Shown: piece after piece, positions 15,564-26,252 of the stretch
Layout: each line of letters starts with the position of its first letter
How positions within the stretch are numbered: position 1 is the stretch's first letter
From: Microbacterium sp. YJN-G
GTDB taxonomy: Bacteria; Actinomycetota; Actinomycetes; Actinomycetales; Microbacteriaceae
NCBI RefSeq assembly: GCF_015040615.1
Contig: NZ_CP060402.1
Span: 2,356,001-2,420,000, forward strand
DNA: 64,000 bases
Direction of reading: 5' to 3'
Notes under the pieces: generated by a model
Database searches by the model: none
What the model was told of the DNA's origin: nothing
Seen by the model: only the letters and a program-made list of their open reading frames with translations
Position numbers and translations under genes: made by a program

Positions 15564-16874
15564 TCATAGGTGAGCGTGCACGTCCCGGGGCCCAGAATCT
15601 GGCCCCGCGAGCGCGGACGCAACGCGTTCACTCATCCTGTCGGCAAGCTCGCGGTCGCGCTCCAGCGTGGCGTGTTGGTAACGGAGCACGACCCGAATGT
15701 CGGCATGCCCACCTCGGCGCATCAACTCAGCGAGCGTCGCCCCCTCACGAGCGAAGATGGTGAGCCCAGTGTGACGCAGGTCATGAAACCGGAATCGGTG
15801 CGGCAGTCCCTCGACGGCCTCTCGAACATCAGCCCAGAGGAAGCCCCACTTCGTATTCGACAGGGGCACGCTGCCGCGCACCCTTGCGGGAATCAGCGGC
15901 GCCTTCGCCTCGGGTGCGACATTGTCGCACAGGTGTGCCTCGAGACGACCAAGCATGAGCTTCGGAATGCTGAGCGATCTTCTCCCGGCGGCGCTCTTCA
16001 GGTCGTTTGAGTAGTCACCGGTGTTGGCATTCAGCTGCCGGCGTACGTGCAGGGTGGCGCTGCCATTTGGGTGCCATTCGACATCGCGGCGTTGCAGCCC
16101 CAAGCACTCACCGCGCCGCAGTTGGCACCACACAGCAAGCAGCACCATCATCGCCCAGGGTCTTGGTGTCTGCGCGAACAGCGCCTCTACCTGACGCGGG
16201 GTGGCGATGTAGTCTCCTTCCTCGTTGTCCTCATCGCGCCGCACCAATTCCTGCTTCGGAACGGAGACTGCCGGTGCCGCGGCGATGATCCCGTCGCGGG
16301 CAGCCTGCCGAAGGATCATCATGAGCACGATCAACACGGGCCGAGTGATGCCGTTGAACTTTGACTTCGGGTTCAACGGCGACGGGATCCCGTCGAGCCG
16401 GTCGGTCATGATCCGAATCCTGTCCTTGTCGATCTGACGGACGGGCGTGTTCCCGAACTCGGGGATCAGGTACCCATCGATCTTGCTCTTGTACGCGCGG
16501 ATCGTCCCGATCACACGGCGCTTTCCGCTGTGGTTGGGCTCGACACGGATCAGGGCGATCCAGCGTTCCGCATATTCGGTGAAGCCGATTGAGCGCGCCC
16601 GCTCCGCCTCCGCTTCCGAACGCCGCCGCGCAGCGAGCGTTGCCGGCTGCTCCCACTCGTGGCGCGAGATCTTCGTGTGCATGCTGGCGAGCCACGCGCG
16701 GGCATCCGTCTTCGTGAGGAACGTGAGCGGCTTGTCGTCCTCGGTGCGCGCGGTGTACGTCTCGCCGTCCGGAGCAGGATACCGAGCTTGCCAGCGGCCG
16801 GACGGGAGCTTCCGAAGACTCCCCCACGCCTCCCGACGAGTCGACGACGAATCGTTGTTCCGCGCGGTGCTCAT
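15564..16874 (-). CDS. int: Tyrosine site-specific integrase
   Basis: The 436-residue recombinase has an N-terminal arm-binding domain (about 18-90), a core-binding domain (about 97-200) and the catalytic domain. The catalytic residues are all present: R253 in QLRRGE, H364 and R367 in FHDLRHT, H390 in RRGGHAD and the nucleophile Y399 in RYQHAT. Two ATGs (16877, 16874) follow GGGAGG; the second has better spacing. Upstream lies an array of GTGCCAC heptamers that look like arm-type sites. The protein integrates a small element between purU and nrdF. It looks intact and could be active. Confidence 0.93.
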   Translation of the reverse strand: MSTARNNDSSSTRREAWGSLRKLPSGRWQARYPAPDGETYTARTEDDKPLTFLTKTDARAWLASMHTKISRHEWEQPATLAARRRSEAEAERARSIGFTEYAERWIALIRVEPNHSGKRRVIGTIRAYKSKIDGYLIPEFGNTPVRQIDKDRIRIMTDRLDGIPSPLNPKSKFNGITRPVLIVLMMILRQAARDGIIAAAPAVSVPKQELVRRDEDNEEGDYIATPRQVEALFAQTPRPWAMMVLLAVWCQLRRGECLGLQRRDVEWHPNGSATLHVRRQLNANTGDYSNDLKSAAGRRSLSIPKLMLGRLEAHLCDNVAPEAKAPLIPARVRGSVPLSNTKWGFLWADVREAVEGLPHRFRFHDLRHTGLTIFAREGATLAELMRRGGHADIRVVLRYQHATLERDRELADRMSERVASALAGPDSGPRDVHAHL

Positions 16875-16915
16875 CATGCCCTCCCGTGGTCACGAGCGGA
16901 CTCACGTGGACACCC

Positions 16916-17102
16916 GTGCCACTCCGTGCCACTACACGAAGCGGGTTGTACTGAACACCTTCTGATCAGGTCTTTCTCCCGACCGCTGGAGGATGAAGTG
17001 GCACGATATGGCACGAGTCCGATGGCACGCCGAAGCCGAATTCCGGATCCTGAGCCACCCCGCTCTCGCCGAGAAGGTGGGCGCGTGCCACCCCCGTGCC
17101 AC
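16916..17102. repeat. Clustered GTGCCAC/GTGGCAC heptamers upstream of the integrase
   Basis: Seven heptamers fall in 187 bp. GTGCCAC is at 16916, 16926, 17085 and 17096. In the opposite orientation, GTGGCAC is at 16998 and ATGGCAC at 17008 and 17022. Within each group the copies are mostly 10-11 bp apart, about one helical turn. The layout (direct pairs flanking an inverted group) resembles integrase arm-type binding sites or a repressor array. Confidence 0.6.
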
Positions 17103-17158
17103 ACCGAACGGCCATTCCTGTTCATTGCTGTCCTCCTCTGTCTCTCGAGAGAAGGCAC

Positions 17159-17201
17159 AAAAGAGGCCCGAATCCGCAGAATCCCGCGGTTCCGGGCCTC
17201 T
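17159..17201 (-). terminator. Rho-independent terminator of the nrd operon
   Basis: AGAGGCCCG at 17162-17170 pairs with CGGGCCTCT at 17193-17201. Read on the minus strand the stem is followed by TTTT. It lies 37 bp after the nrdF stop codon. Confidence 0.85.
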
Positions 17202-17237
17202 CACCAGCCGTTTCAGGCCGGAGTCAGAATCTGGAGG

Positions 17238-19030
<1,793 letters not shown>

Positions 19031-19041
19031 GACTCACCTGA

Positions 19042-21225
19042 TCACAGCGTGCAGGAGACGCAGGTGTCGAGCTCGGTGCCCTCGAGGGCCATCTGCCGCA
19101 GGCGGATGTAGTAGATGGTCTTGATGCCCTTGCGCCATGCGTAGATCTGGGCCTTGTTGATGTCGCGGGTGGTGGCGGTGTCCTTGAAGAACAGCGTCAG
19201 CGACAGGCCCTGGTCGACGTGCTGCGTGGCGGCGGCGTAGGTGTCGATGACCTTCTCGTAGCCGATCTCGTACGCGTCCTGGTAGTACTCCAGGTTGTCG
19301 TTCGTCATGAACGGCGCCGGGTAGTACACCCGGCCGAGCTTGCCCTCCTTGCGGATCTCCACCTTCGACGCGATCGGGTGGATCGACGACGTCGAGTTGT
19401 TGATGTAGGAGATCGAGCCGGTCGGCGGCACGGCCTGCAGGTTCTGGTTGTAGATGCCGTGCTTCTGGATGGACTCCTTCAGCTCGACCCAGTCCTGCTG
19501 CGTCGGGATGTGCTTGCCGGCGAAGAGCTCCTTGACCTTCTCGGTCTCGGGCAGCCACGCCTGGTCGATGTACTTGTCGAAGAACTCACCCGACGCGTAG
19601 GTCGAGTCGGCGAAGCCGTCGAAGGTCTCGCCGCGCTCGATCGCGAGCTTGTTCGAGGCGCGCAGCGCGTGGAACAGCACCGTGTAGAAGTAGATGTTCG
19701 TGAAGTCGATGCCCTCCTCCGAACCGTAGAACACGTGCTCGCGGGCCAGGTACCCGTGCAGGTTCATCTGGCCGAGGCCGATGGCGTGCGAACGGTCGTT
19801 GCCGTCTTCGATCGAGCGCACCGAGCTGATGTGGCTCTGCGTGCTGACCGCGGTCAGCGCCCGGATGGCGGTCTCGACGGTCTTGCCCAGGTCGTCGGCG
19901 TCCATCGCGAGGGCGATGTTCATCGAGCCGAGGTTGCAGGAGATGTCCTTGCCGATCTGGTCGTACGACAGGTCGTCGCTGTAGGTGGTCGGCGTGTTCA
20001 CCTGCAGGATCTCGCTGCACAGGTTGGACATGTTGATGCGGCCCTTGATCGGGTTGGCCTTGTTCACCGTGTCCTCGAACATGATGTACGGGTAGCCCGA
20101 CTCGAACTGGATCTCGGCGAGGGTCTGGAAGAACTCGCGCGCGTTGATCTTGGTCTTCTTGATGCGCGCGTCGTCGACCATCTCGCGGTACTTCTCGGTC
20201 ACCGAGATGTCGCCGAAGGGCACACCGTAGACGCGCTCGACGTCGTACGGCGAGAAGAGGTACATGTCCTCGCCGTTGCGGGCCAGCTCGAAGGTGATGT
20301 CGGGCACGACAACGCCCAGCGACAGCGTCTTGATGCGGATCTTCTCGTCGGCGTTTTCGCGCTTGGTGTCGAGGAACCGCATGATGTCGGGGTGGTGCGC
20401 GCTGAGGTACACGGCACCGGCGCCCTGACGCGCACCGAGCTGGTTGGCGTAGCTGAAGCTGTCTTCAAGGAGCTTCATGACCGGGATGATACCCGAGGAC
20501 TGGTTCTCGATCTGCTTGATCGGCGCACCGGACTCGCGGATGTTGCTCAGCAGCAGCGCCACGCCGCCGCCGCGCTTGGACAGCTGCAGCGAGGAGTTGA
20601 TGCCGCGGGCGATCGACTCCATGTTGTCTTCGATGCGCAGCAGGAAGCAGCTGACGAGCTCGCCGCGCTGCGCCTTGCCGGCGTTGAGGAAGGTCGGAGT
20701 GGCGGGCTGGAACCGGCCCGAGATGATCTCCTCGACCAGGTCGATCGCGACCTGCTCGTCGCCCTCGGCGAGCGCGAGCGCGGTCATGACGACGCGGTCC
20801 TCGAAGCGCTCGAGGTAGCGCTTGCCGTCGAAGGTCTTCAGCGTGTAGCTGGTGTAGTACTTGAACGCGCCGAGGAAGGTCTCGAAGCGGAACTTCTTCG
20901 AGTAGGCGAGGTCGTTGAGCTTCTGGACGAACTCGAACGAGTACTGCTCGATGACGGCGCCCTCGTAGTACTCCTTCTCGACCAGGTAGTCGAGCCGCTC
21001 CTTGAGGGAGTGGAAGAACACCGTGTTCTGGTTCACGTGCTGCAGGAAGTACTCCCGCGCGGCGCGCTTGTCGGCGCCGAACTGGATCTTGCCGTTCGCG
21101 TCGTACAGGTTGAGCATCGCGTTGAGGGCGTGATAGTCGAGGCCCTCGTACGCGGGGTTGACCTTGAAGTCAGCCAGTTCGGTCACTGTGTCGTGCTCTG
21201 CATGCTCGAGTGCAATGTCCACCAT
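19042..21225 (-). CDS. nrdE: Ribonucleotide reductase class Ib, alpha subunit
   Basis: The 727-residue catalytic subunit reduces ribonucleoside diphosphates to deoxy forms. Recognisable blocks: [20 protein letters not shown] (first active-site cysteine), [15 protein letters not shown], the NLCSEI block with the radical cysteine, and [20 protein letters not shown]. The C-terminus TCVSCTL has the CxxC pair that accepts electrons from NrdH. There is no N-terminal ATP-cone, typical of class Ib. The start ATG 21225 lies within the 3' end of nrdI (43-bp overlap). It is third in the operon nrdH-nrdI-nrdE-(GIY-YIG)-nrdF and complete at both ends. Confidence 0.96.
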   Translation of the reverse strand: MVDIALEHAEHDTVTELADFKVNPAYEGLDYHALNAMLNLYDANGKIQFGADKRAAREYFLQHVNQNTVFFHSLKERLDYLVEKEYYEGAVIEQYSFEFVQKLNDLAYSKKFRFETFLGAFKYYTSYTLKTFDGKRYLERFEDRVVMTALALAEGDEQVAIDLVEEIISGRFQPATPTFLNAGKAQRGELVSCFLLRIEDNMESIARGINSSLQLSKRGGGVALLLSNIRESGAPIKQIENQSSGIIPVMKLLEDSFSYANQLGARQGAGAVYLSAHHPDIMRFLDTKRENADEKIRIKTLSLGVVVPDITFELARNGEDMYLFSPYDVERVYGVPFGDISVTEKYREMVDDARIKKTKINAREFFQTLAEIQFESGYPYIMFEDTVNKANPIKGRINMSNLCSEILQVNTPTTYSDDLSYDQIGKDISCNLGSMNIALAMDADDLGKTVETAIRALTAVSTQSHISSVRSIEDGNDRSHAIGLGQMNLHGYLAREHVFYGSEEGIDFTNIYFYTVLFHALRASNKLAIERGETFDGFADSTYASGEFFDKYIDQAWLPETEKVKELFAGKHIPTQQDWVELKESIQKHGIYNQNLQAVPPTGSISYINNSTSSIHPIASKVEIRKEGKLGRVYYPAPFMTNDNLEYYQDAYEIGYEKVIDTYAAATQHVDQGLSLTLFFKDTATTRDINKAQIYAWRKGIKTIYYIRLRQMALEGTELDTCVSCTL

Positions 21226-21629
21226 CGTTCCAATCCGTCGCTCACGCGATCGACATCTTCCGGCGTGCCGAACAGCTCGAGTCGGTACAAGTGCGGCACG
21301 TGACACTTGCGGCTGATGATTTCGCCGGCGAGGCAGTACGCCTCGCCGAAATTGGTGTTCCCTGCGGAGATGACTCCGCGGATCAGGCTGCGGTTGTGCT
21401 CGTCATTGAGGAACCGGATGACCTGCTTGGGAACGGCGCCCTTCTGCTCACCGCCCCCGTAGGTCGGGGTGACGAGCACGTAGGGCTCGTCGATGACGAT
21501 CTGCTCGTCATTGCGGTACAGGGGGATGCGGCGGCCTGGAAGGCCGAGCTTCTCGACGAATCGCGCGGTGTTGCCCGAGACGCTCGAGAAGTAGACCAGC
21601 AGCGGCGCGGAGGTCGCAATTGCACTCAT
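21183..21629 (-). CDS. nrdI: NrdI flavodoxin-like protein
   Basis: The 148-residue flavoprotein generates the oxidant that assembles the Mn-tyrosyl cofactor of NrdF. The flavin phosphate loop [16 protein letters not shown] is at residues 12-27, and [19 protein letters not shown] and [15 protein letters not shown] follow, both typical of NrdI. The start at ATG 21629 is preceded by AGGTGGAG. Its length is normal. Second gene of the nrd operon, overlapping nrdE. Confidence 0.95.
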   Translation of the reverse strand: MSAIATSAPLLVYFSSVSGNTARFVEKLGLPGRRIPLYRNDEQIVIDEPYVLVTPTYGGGEQKGAVPKQVIRFLNDEHNRSLIRGVISAGNTNFGEAYCLAGEIISRKCHVPHLYRLELFGTPEDVDRVSDGLERWWTLHSSMQSTTQ

Positions 21630-21683
21630 CACTCCACCTCTTCTCGGTCTCTGTGCCTTCGAAGCGTCGAGTCCGCCGGCGTC

Positions 21684-21917
21684 CTACGCCAGACGGGCTG
21701 CGAGCTCGTCGATCTTGTCGGGACGGAAGCCCGACCAGTGGCCCTCGTCGGTGACGACGACAGGGGCCTGCATGTAGCCCAGCGACTTGACGTGCTCGAG
21801 GGCCGCAGCATCCTCGGAGACGTCGTGGACCTCGTACTCGATACCCTTGGCGTCGAGGGCTCGATAGGTGGCGTTGCACTGCACGCATGAAGGCTTGGTG
21901 TAGACCGTGATCGACAT
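21684..21917 (-). CDS. nrdH: NrdH glutaredoxin-like redox protein
   Basis: The 77-residue redoxin reduces NrdE. The active-site pair is C11 and C14 (SCVQC, a CxxC), followed by the family motifs ALDAKGIEYE and APVVVTDEGHWSGFRPDKI. First gene of the operon; its start follows AGGGGAAGAAG. Two NrdR boxes lie upstream. Confidence 0.95.
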   Translation of the reverse strand: MSITVYTKPSCVQCNATYRALDAKGIEYEVHDVSEDAAALEHVKSLGYMQAPVVVTDEGHWSGFRPDKIDELAARLA

Positions 21918-21980
21918 GATTCTGGCTTCTTCCCCTCGGATCTCAGCTCTTAACCCGGCGATCCCTCCGCCGGGACTTCA

Positions 21981-22028
21981 ATACTACATATAGGGACGGA
22001 CATTGCGACCGACCACTAGGGATAGTAG
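21981..22028. promoter_or_regulatory. Pair of NrdR boxes upstream of nrdH
   Basis: Box 1 at 21981-21996 has core CTACATATAG; box 2 at 22013-22028 has core CTAGGGATAG. Both fit the 16-bp NrdR consensus (ACACTATATATAGTGT type) in the CTA...TAG positions. The centres are exactly 32 bp apart (16-bp gap), the three-turn spacing known for NrdR pairs. The region is also unusually AT-rich, fitting the nrdH promoter. Confidence 0.8.
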
Positions 22029-22042
22029 TTACATCCGTGTAG

Positions 22043-22219
22043 TTATCCACCGGCTCTCCCCTGGTTAAACACAGGTTCTCCACGATTCCTTCCACAGCCG
22101 GCGAGGTCGTCGACGGGCCGCGAACCGCGTGTTCTCGCGGCTTTCCGAGCGGGTCCGCGGAACCATCCACAGGTCGCACGCTAGACGGGGGCCTCCGACA
22201 TCTCGTGCCCTGTGGAGAA
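22043..22219. other. Cluster of DnaA-box-like TCCAC motifs upstream of nrdH
   Basis: Within the gene-free stretch between nrdH and the IS element there are five near-matches to the DnaA box TTATCCACA: TTATCCACC (22043), TTCTCCACG (22076), CCTTCCACA (22088), CCATCCACA (22163) and, on the other strand, TTCTCCACA (22211-22219). Binding of DnaA is a guess; nothing else in this ~400-bp stretch looks coding. Confidence 0.35.
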
Positions 22220-22363
22220 CGCTCATCGGCGTGTCGCGGCGTGTCGCGGCATCCGGCCCTGCCGCAGCACCGCATAACACCCGGCCCGGCCCCGTGGCGG
22301 CGCCGGGTGACGTCCCGCTGAGTGGTGGAGTTTCTCAACACCGTGCGAGATCAGCTTCTGTGA

Positions 22364-23587
22364 TTATGCTGCAGCGAGTTCGGGGATCGCGACCTCCTTC
22401 TCGGTGGTGTTGAGGAGCTTCATGGAGTGCTCGCTGAAGTAGCGTCGGTCGGCGCCGTCCCATTCGTCGTGTTGCTCGATGAGGACGTGCCCGGCCAGGC
22501 GCAGCAACGCGGCGGGGTTGGGGAAGGTGCCGACGACGTCGGTGCGCCGTTTGATTTCCTTGTTCACCCGCTCCAGGGGATTCGTGGACCAGATCTGCCG
22601 CCAGTGCTGCTGCGGGAACCCGCAGAACGCGAGGATGTCGTCCTTCGCGTCCTCGAGCATGTCCGCGATCTTCGGGTGCGACCGTGTCAGCATGCGCACG
22701 ACCTCGTGGAACTGCGCGAACACGTGCTCGGTGTCGGGTTGAGCGAAGATCGTGCGGATGATCGACGCGACCATCGGCCCCGCGGTCTTCGGGACCGAGG
22801 TGAGCACGTTGCGCATGAAGTGAACTCGGCATCTCTGCCAACTGGAGCCTTGGAAGACGGTGTCGATCGCGGCGATCAGACCGGTGTGCGCGTCCGAGAT
22901 GACCAGCTTCACCCCGTCCAGCCCGCGGGCCTTCAACGACCGCAGGAACGTGGTCCAGAACGGCTGCGACTCGGTCTCCCCGACCTCGAACCCGAGCACT
23001 TCCCGCCGCCCGTCCGCCGCGATACCCACGGCGACGACCACGGCCTGAGAGACGACCCGCCGGCCGACCCGTGCTTTGCAGTAGGTCGCGTCGAGGAACA
23101 CATACGGGTAGGTGGTGTCCGCGAGGGGCCGGTCGCGGAACGCAGCGACGTCCTCATCGAGGTTCGCGCAGATCCGAGACACCTCGGACTTGCTGATCCC
23201 GGTGTCAGCGCCGAGCGCTTTGACCAGGTCGTCGACCTTCCGGGTCGAGACGCCGTGGACGTAGGCCTCCATCACGACCGCGAACAGTGCCTGATCGACC
23301 CGGCGGCGCCGTTCCAACAGCGACGGGAAGAACGAGCCCTGCCGCAGTTTCGGGATCCGCAGATCCAGCTCCCCGGCGGTCGTGGTCAGCGTCCGCCGGC
23401 GGGTGCCGTTGCGTTGCGTGGTGCGATCCGGGGTGCGTTCAAACGGGGCGGCGCCGATGAACGCGGCCGCTTCCGCGTCGATCAACTCCTGGTAGAGCGT
23501 TTCGGTCGCGACCCGGATCCGGTCGGTGACGTCGGTGAGTTTCAGTTCCCCGAGGAGCTCGAGGAGGGCAGACTGGTCAAGAGCCAT
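22364..23587 (-). CDS. IS256-family (mutator-type) transposase
   Basis: The 407-residue DDE transposase is full length and uninterrupted. The family signature is clear: FLDATYCKARVG holds the first Asp, LVISDAHTGL the second Asp, SSWQRCRVHFMRN the conserved C-x2-H region after it, and STNPLERVNKEIKRR the Glu block. The N-terminal half has the usual DNA-binding helices. The start codon at 23587 lies inside a long perfect inverted repeat (see 23581-23650). It is probably functional. Confidence 0.94.
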   Translation of the reverse strand: MALDQSALLELLGELKLTDVTDRIRVATETLYQELIDAEAAAFIGAAPFERTPDRTTQRNGTRRRTLTTTAGELDLRIPKLRQGSFFPSLLERRRRVDQALFAVVMEAYVHGVSTRKVDDLVKALGADTGISKSEVSRICANLDEDVAAFRDRPLADTTYPYVFLDATYCKARVGRRVVSQAVVVAVGIAADGRREVLGFEVGETESQPFWTTFLRSLKARGLDGVKLVISDAHTGLIAAIDTVFQGSSWQRCRVHFMRNVLTSVPKTAGPMVASIIRTIFAQPDTEHVFAQFHEVVRMLTRSHPKIADMLEDAKDDILAFCGFPQQHWRQIWSTNPLERVNKEIKRRTDVVGTFPNPAALLRLAGHVLIEQHDEWDGADRRYFSEHSMKLLNTTEKEVAIPELAAA

Positions 23588-23650
23588 CGTGCGTCGTGTC
23601 TTTCTGTGAGTAGCTTTAGTCGGTTCTCACTGACCATCGCACGATGGCTC
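23581..23650 (-). promoter_or_regulatory. Hairpin masking the transposase start codon
   Basis: GAGCCATCGTGCG at 23581-23593 and CGCACGATGGCTC at 23638-23650 are a perfect 13-bp inverted repeat with a 44-nt loop. In a transcript entering from outside, the start codon ATG (23587-23585) would be base-paired. Known IS elements use such hairpins to block translation of read-through transcripts. Confidence 0.65.
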
Positions 23651-23742
23651 ACCACGTCAACGACGTGACACCCAGCACCGGAAACTACACCACCCCAGGG
23701 GACGCCACCCGGCGCCGCGCGCCGCCCCGATAGTGTTCTCTG

Positions 23743-24957
23743 GTGGCGGGATATCGGGACCTTCTTCGCACGCCGGGTGTCGGGCGCATGATCGCCGCAC
23801 AACTCGTGGCGCGCTTCCCCAACGGCATGACGAGCCTGGCCATCCTGCTGCATGTCGAGCAGCAGACCGGCTCCTACGGCGCGGCAGGCGTGGTCCTGGC
23901 CGCGGCATCCGTCGGCCAGGCGATCGCCGGCCCCGTGACCAGCCGCTGGATGGGCGCGTGGGGCATGCGACGGGTGCTCTCGCTCACCCTCGTCGTCTGC
24001 GTCATCGCCGTGCTCGGCCTCGCCCTGCTGCCGCTGGGCGTACCCGGCTACATGGCCCTCGCCCTGCTCGCCGGACTGTCCACCCCTCCGGTGCAGTCGG
24101 CCGTGCGCACGATCTACCCCAAGCTCGTCAACGCCGGCCAGCTGACCCCGCTGTTCTCGCTGGACGCCTCGCTGCAGGAGATCATCTGGATCGTCGCCCC
24201 GGTCGTGATCACGCTCGTCTCCACCCAGGTCGGCACCATGCAGGGCCTGCTGCTCGTGGCGGTCATCCTCGTGGTCGGCGGAACCTGGTTCATCCTGTCT
24301 CCCGAGGTCGGGCGGGTGCGCATCCCGCGCAGCCGCCGCGCCTTCGGCCGCGTCGTGCTCAAGCCCCCGGTGATGCTCGCGACCGTGATCGGCTTCCTGC
24401 TCATCGGCGCCTGCTCGGCCGTCGAGGTCGGCGTGGTCGCCACCTTCGGTCACGGCGGGCTGGAGGCCGGCCTCGTGCTCGCGGTGTTCTCGGTGGGCAG
24501 CCTGGCCGGCGGGCTCGCCTTCGGGCACATCCCGATCGGCCCCTGGGCGATGGCAAGGCGACTGCTGATCGTCACGATCGGCCTGGCGCTGACCATGTTC
24601 TCGCTGAACGTCTTCTGGATCGGCGGCACGCTGCTGCTGGCCGGCGTCGGCATCGCCCCGGCCCTGGCCGTGCTCTTCGCGATCACCACCGCGAGCGTGA
24701 AGTTCAGTGAGACCGCCGAGGCGTTCGGCTGGGCGGGCACCGGGCAGCTGATCGGCGCGGCTGCCGGCTCGGCGGTCGCCGGCTTCCTCATCGACGGCAG
24801 CGGCCCCGCGGGCGCCTACCTCGCCGCCACGCTGTTCGCCGTCGCGGGACTGATCGTCTCGGTGGTCTTCGCGCGCGCGTTCCCCGATCTGCGGGATCGC
24901 GACCCCAGCCCCTACCCCGACACCGAGACGCTCACCATCCCGGTCGTCGGGCGCTGA
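23743..24957 (+). CDS. MFS transporter
   Basis: The 404-residue protein has 12 predicted membrane spans, a short cytoplasmic start and a hydrophilic tail. It resembles drug/metabolite MFS carriers (SVGQAIAGPVTSRWMGAWGMRRVL after span 2 is a degenerate motif A). Cargo is unknown. It begins at GTG 23743, six nt after TAGTGT, so the mRNA may be leaderless. The IS256 element ends only 47 bp upstream, so the original -35 region may have been replaced by IS sequence. Neighbours give no pathway clue. Confidence 0.8.
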   Translation: MAGYRDLLRTPGVGRMIAAQLVARFPNGMTSLAILLHVEQQTGSYGAAGVVLAAASVGQAIAGPVTSRWMGAWGMRRVLSLTLVVCVIAVLGLALLPLGVPGYMALALLAGLSTPPVQSAVRTIYPKLVNAGQLTPLFSLDASLQEIIWIVAPVVITLVSTQVGTMQGLLLVAVILVVGGTWFILSPEVGRVRIPRSRRAFGRVVLKPPVMLATVIGFLLIGACSAVEVGVVATFGHGGLEAGLVLAVFSVGSLAGGLAFGHIPIGPWAMARRLLIVTIGLALTMFSLNVFWIGGTLLLAGVGIAPALAVLFAITTASVKFSETAEAFGWAGTGQLIGAAAGSAVAGFLIDGSGPAGAYLAATLFAVAGLIVSVVFARAFPDLRDRDPSPYPDTETLTIPVVGR

Positions 24958-25045
24958 ACCCGGCCGGCCTCTCCACACAGGCACCGGCACCAGCCCCCGC
25001 ACCATCTCCCCACCCGCACCGCGCCGGCGGTCGTAGGCTGGGCGC

Positions 25046-26206
25046 GTGAGCACCTTCGACCCCGCCGCGCACCTTCCCGACGAGCTGCTGGAGCGCATCC
25101 GTGAGCGCGCCGCCGTGCACGACCGCGAGAACACGTTCCCCCAGCAGGATCTCGACGAGCTGCGTGAAGCCGGCTACCTGTCGATCCTCGTCCCCGCAGA
25201 GCTCGGCGGTGCCGGCCTGGGCCTGGAGCAGGCCGCGCTGCTGCAGCAGCGCCTGGCCACGGCATCCCCCGCCACGGCGCTGGCGATCAACATGCATCTG
25301 GTGTGGACGGGCGTGGCGAAGGTGTTCTCCGACCGCGGGGTGCCGGGGCTGGAGTTCGTGCAGCACGGCGCGGTGGCCGGCGACGTCTTCGCGTTCGGCA
25401 TCAGCGAGGGCGGCAACGACCTGGTGCTGTTCGGCAGCGACACGGATGCCGCGCCGCAGCCGGACGGCGGCTACGCCTTCACCGGCACGAAGATCTTCAC
25501 CTCGCTGGCCCCGGTGTGGACCAAGCTCGGCCTGCACGGCCTCGACACCACGAGCGATGACGCACCGAAGCTCGTGTTCGCGTTCGTCGACCGGACGGAT
25601 GCCGTGGCCACCAGCGACGACTGGGACACGCTGGGCATGCGCGCCACGCAGAGCCGCACAACCCGGCTCAACGGCGCGATCGCGCCCGCCGGTCAGGTCG
25701 TGCGCCGCATCGATCCGGGTCCGAACCCAGACCCGATCGTGTTCGGCATCTTCAGCGTGTTCGAGATCCTGCTGGCATCCGTCTACACCGGGATCGCCCG
25801 GCGAGCGCTCGACCTCGCCGTCGCCGCCGCGCAGGCGCGACGCTCGAAGAAGAGCGGCACGACCTACAGTCAGGATCCCGACATCCGCTGGCGGGTCGCC
25901 GACATGGGTCTGGCCTACGACGCGCTGCCTCCGCAGATCGCGGCGCTGGCGCGCGACGTCGATGAGCGCGCCGACCACGGTGCACGCTGGTTCACGCTGC
26001 TGTCGGGCGTCAAGCACCGCGCGGTCGTGATGGCCAAGCAGCTGGCCGATGAGGCGATGCTGGTCGCCGGTGGCAGCTCGTACTTCTCGTCGAACGAGCT
26101 CTCCCGCCTCTACCGCGACGCCCTGGCCGGGATGTTCCACCCCTCCGATCCCGAATCGGCGCATTCCACGGCGGCGACGTTCTGGCTGGGACCGATCGAG
26201 AGCTGA
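25046..26206 (+). CDS. Acyl-CoA dehydrogenase-like flavoprotein
   Basis: The 386-residue protein has the acyl-CoA dehydrogenase fold: N-terminal helical domain (1-115, GYLSILVPAELGGAGLGLEQ), beta domain (about 120-215, FAFGISEGGND and YAFTGTKIFTSLAPV) and C-terminal helical domain. The C-terminal part lacks a clear copy of the catalytic Glu region of true dehydrogenases and ends HPSDPESAHSTAATFWLG. A group-D flavin monooxygenase-like or other acyl-CoA dehydrogenase-like role is therefore possible. GTG 25046 is six nt after TAGGCT (leaderless candidate). It stands alone. Confidence 0.82.
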   Translation: MSTFDPAAHLPDELLERIRERAAVHDRENTFPQQDLDELREAGYLSILVPAELGGAGLGLEQAALLQQRLATASPATALAINMHLVWTGVAKVFSDRGVPGLEFVQHGAVAGDVFAFGISEGGNDLVLFGSDTDAAPQPDGGYAFTGTKIFTSLAPVWTKLGLHGLDTTSDDAPKLVFAFVDRTDAVATSDDWDTLGMRATQSRTTRLNGAIAPAGQVVRRIDPGPNPDPIVFGIFSVFEILLASVYTGIARRALDLAVAAAQARRSKKSGTTYSQDPDIRWRVADMGLAYDALPPQIAALARDVDERADHGARWFTLLSGVKHRAVVMAKQLADEAMLVAGGSSYFSSNELSRLYRDALAGMFHPSDPESAHSTAATFWLGPIES

Positions 26207-26252
26207 CCACGGTCCAGCCGTTCCGCGGGCTCGGGATCGGGTTCGGGACGGC

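Larger units (their letters stand above)
22320..23695. mobile_element. IS256-family insertion sequence
   Basis: The element contains one transposase gene. Imperfect terminal inverted repeats are visible: GAGTGGTGGAGTTTC at 22320-22334 on the left and, read inward from the right, GGGTGGTGTAGTTTC (reverse complement of 23681-23695), 13 of 15 matching. No 8-9-bp target duplication is evident in the flanks, which suggests an old insertion, a one-ended rearrangement, or a small error in the end call. Confidence 0.8.

Noticed and set aside
14261..17158. Direct attachment-site repeats of the integrase element
   Set aside because: I compared the two flanks by eye and found no shared word longer than about 6-7 bp, so no att sites are called.
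19219..21303. A 694-codon plus-strand frame opposite nrdE
   Set aside because: It is a shadow of nrdE created by high GC; the product is low-complexity Val/Leu/Arg/Asp and has no recognisable fold.
22043..22219. Chromosomal replication origin
   Set aside because: DnaA-box-like motifs are present but there is no dnaA or dnaN nearby and no AT-rich unwinding region, so oriC is not supported.
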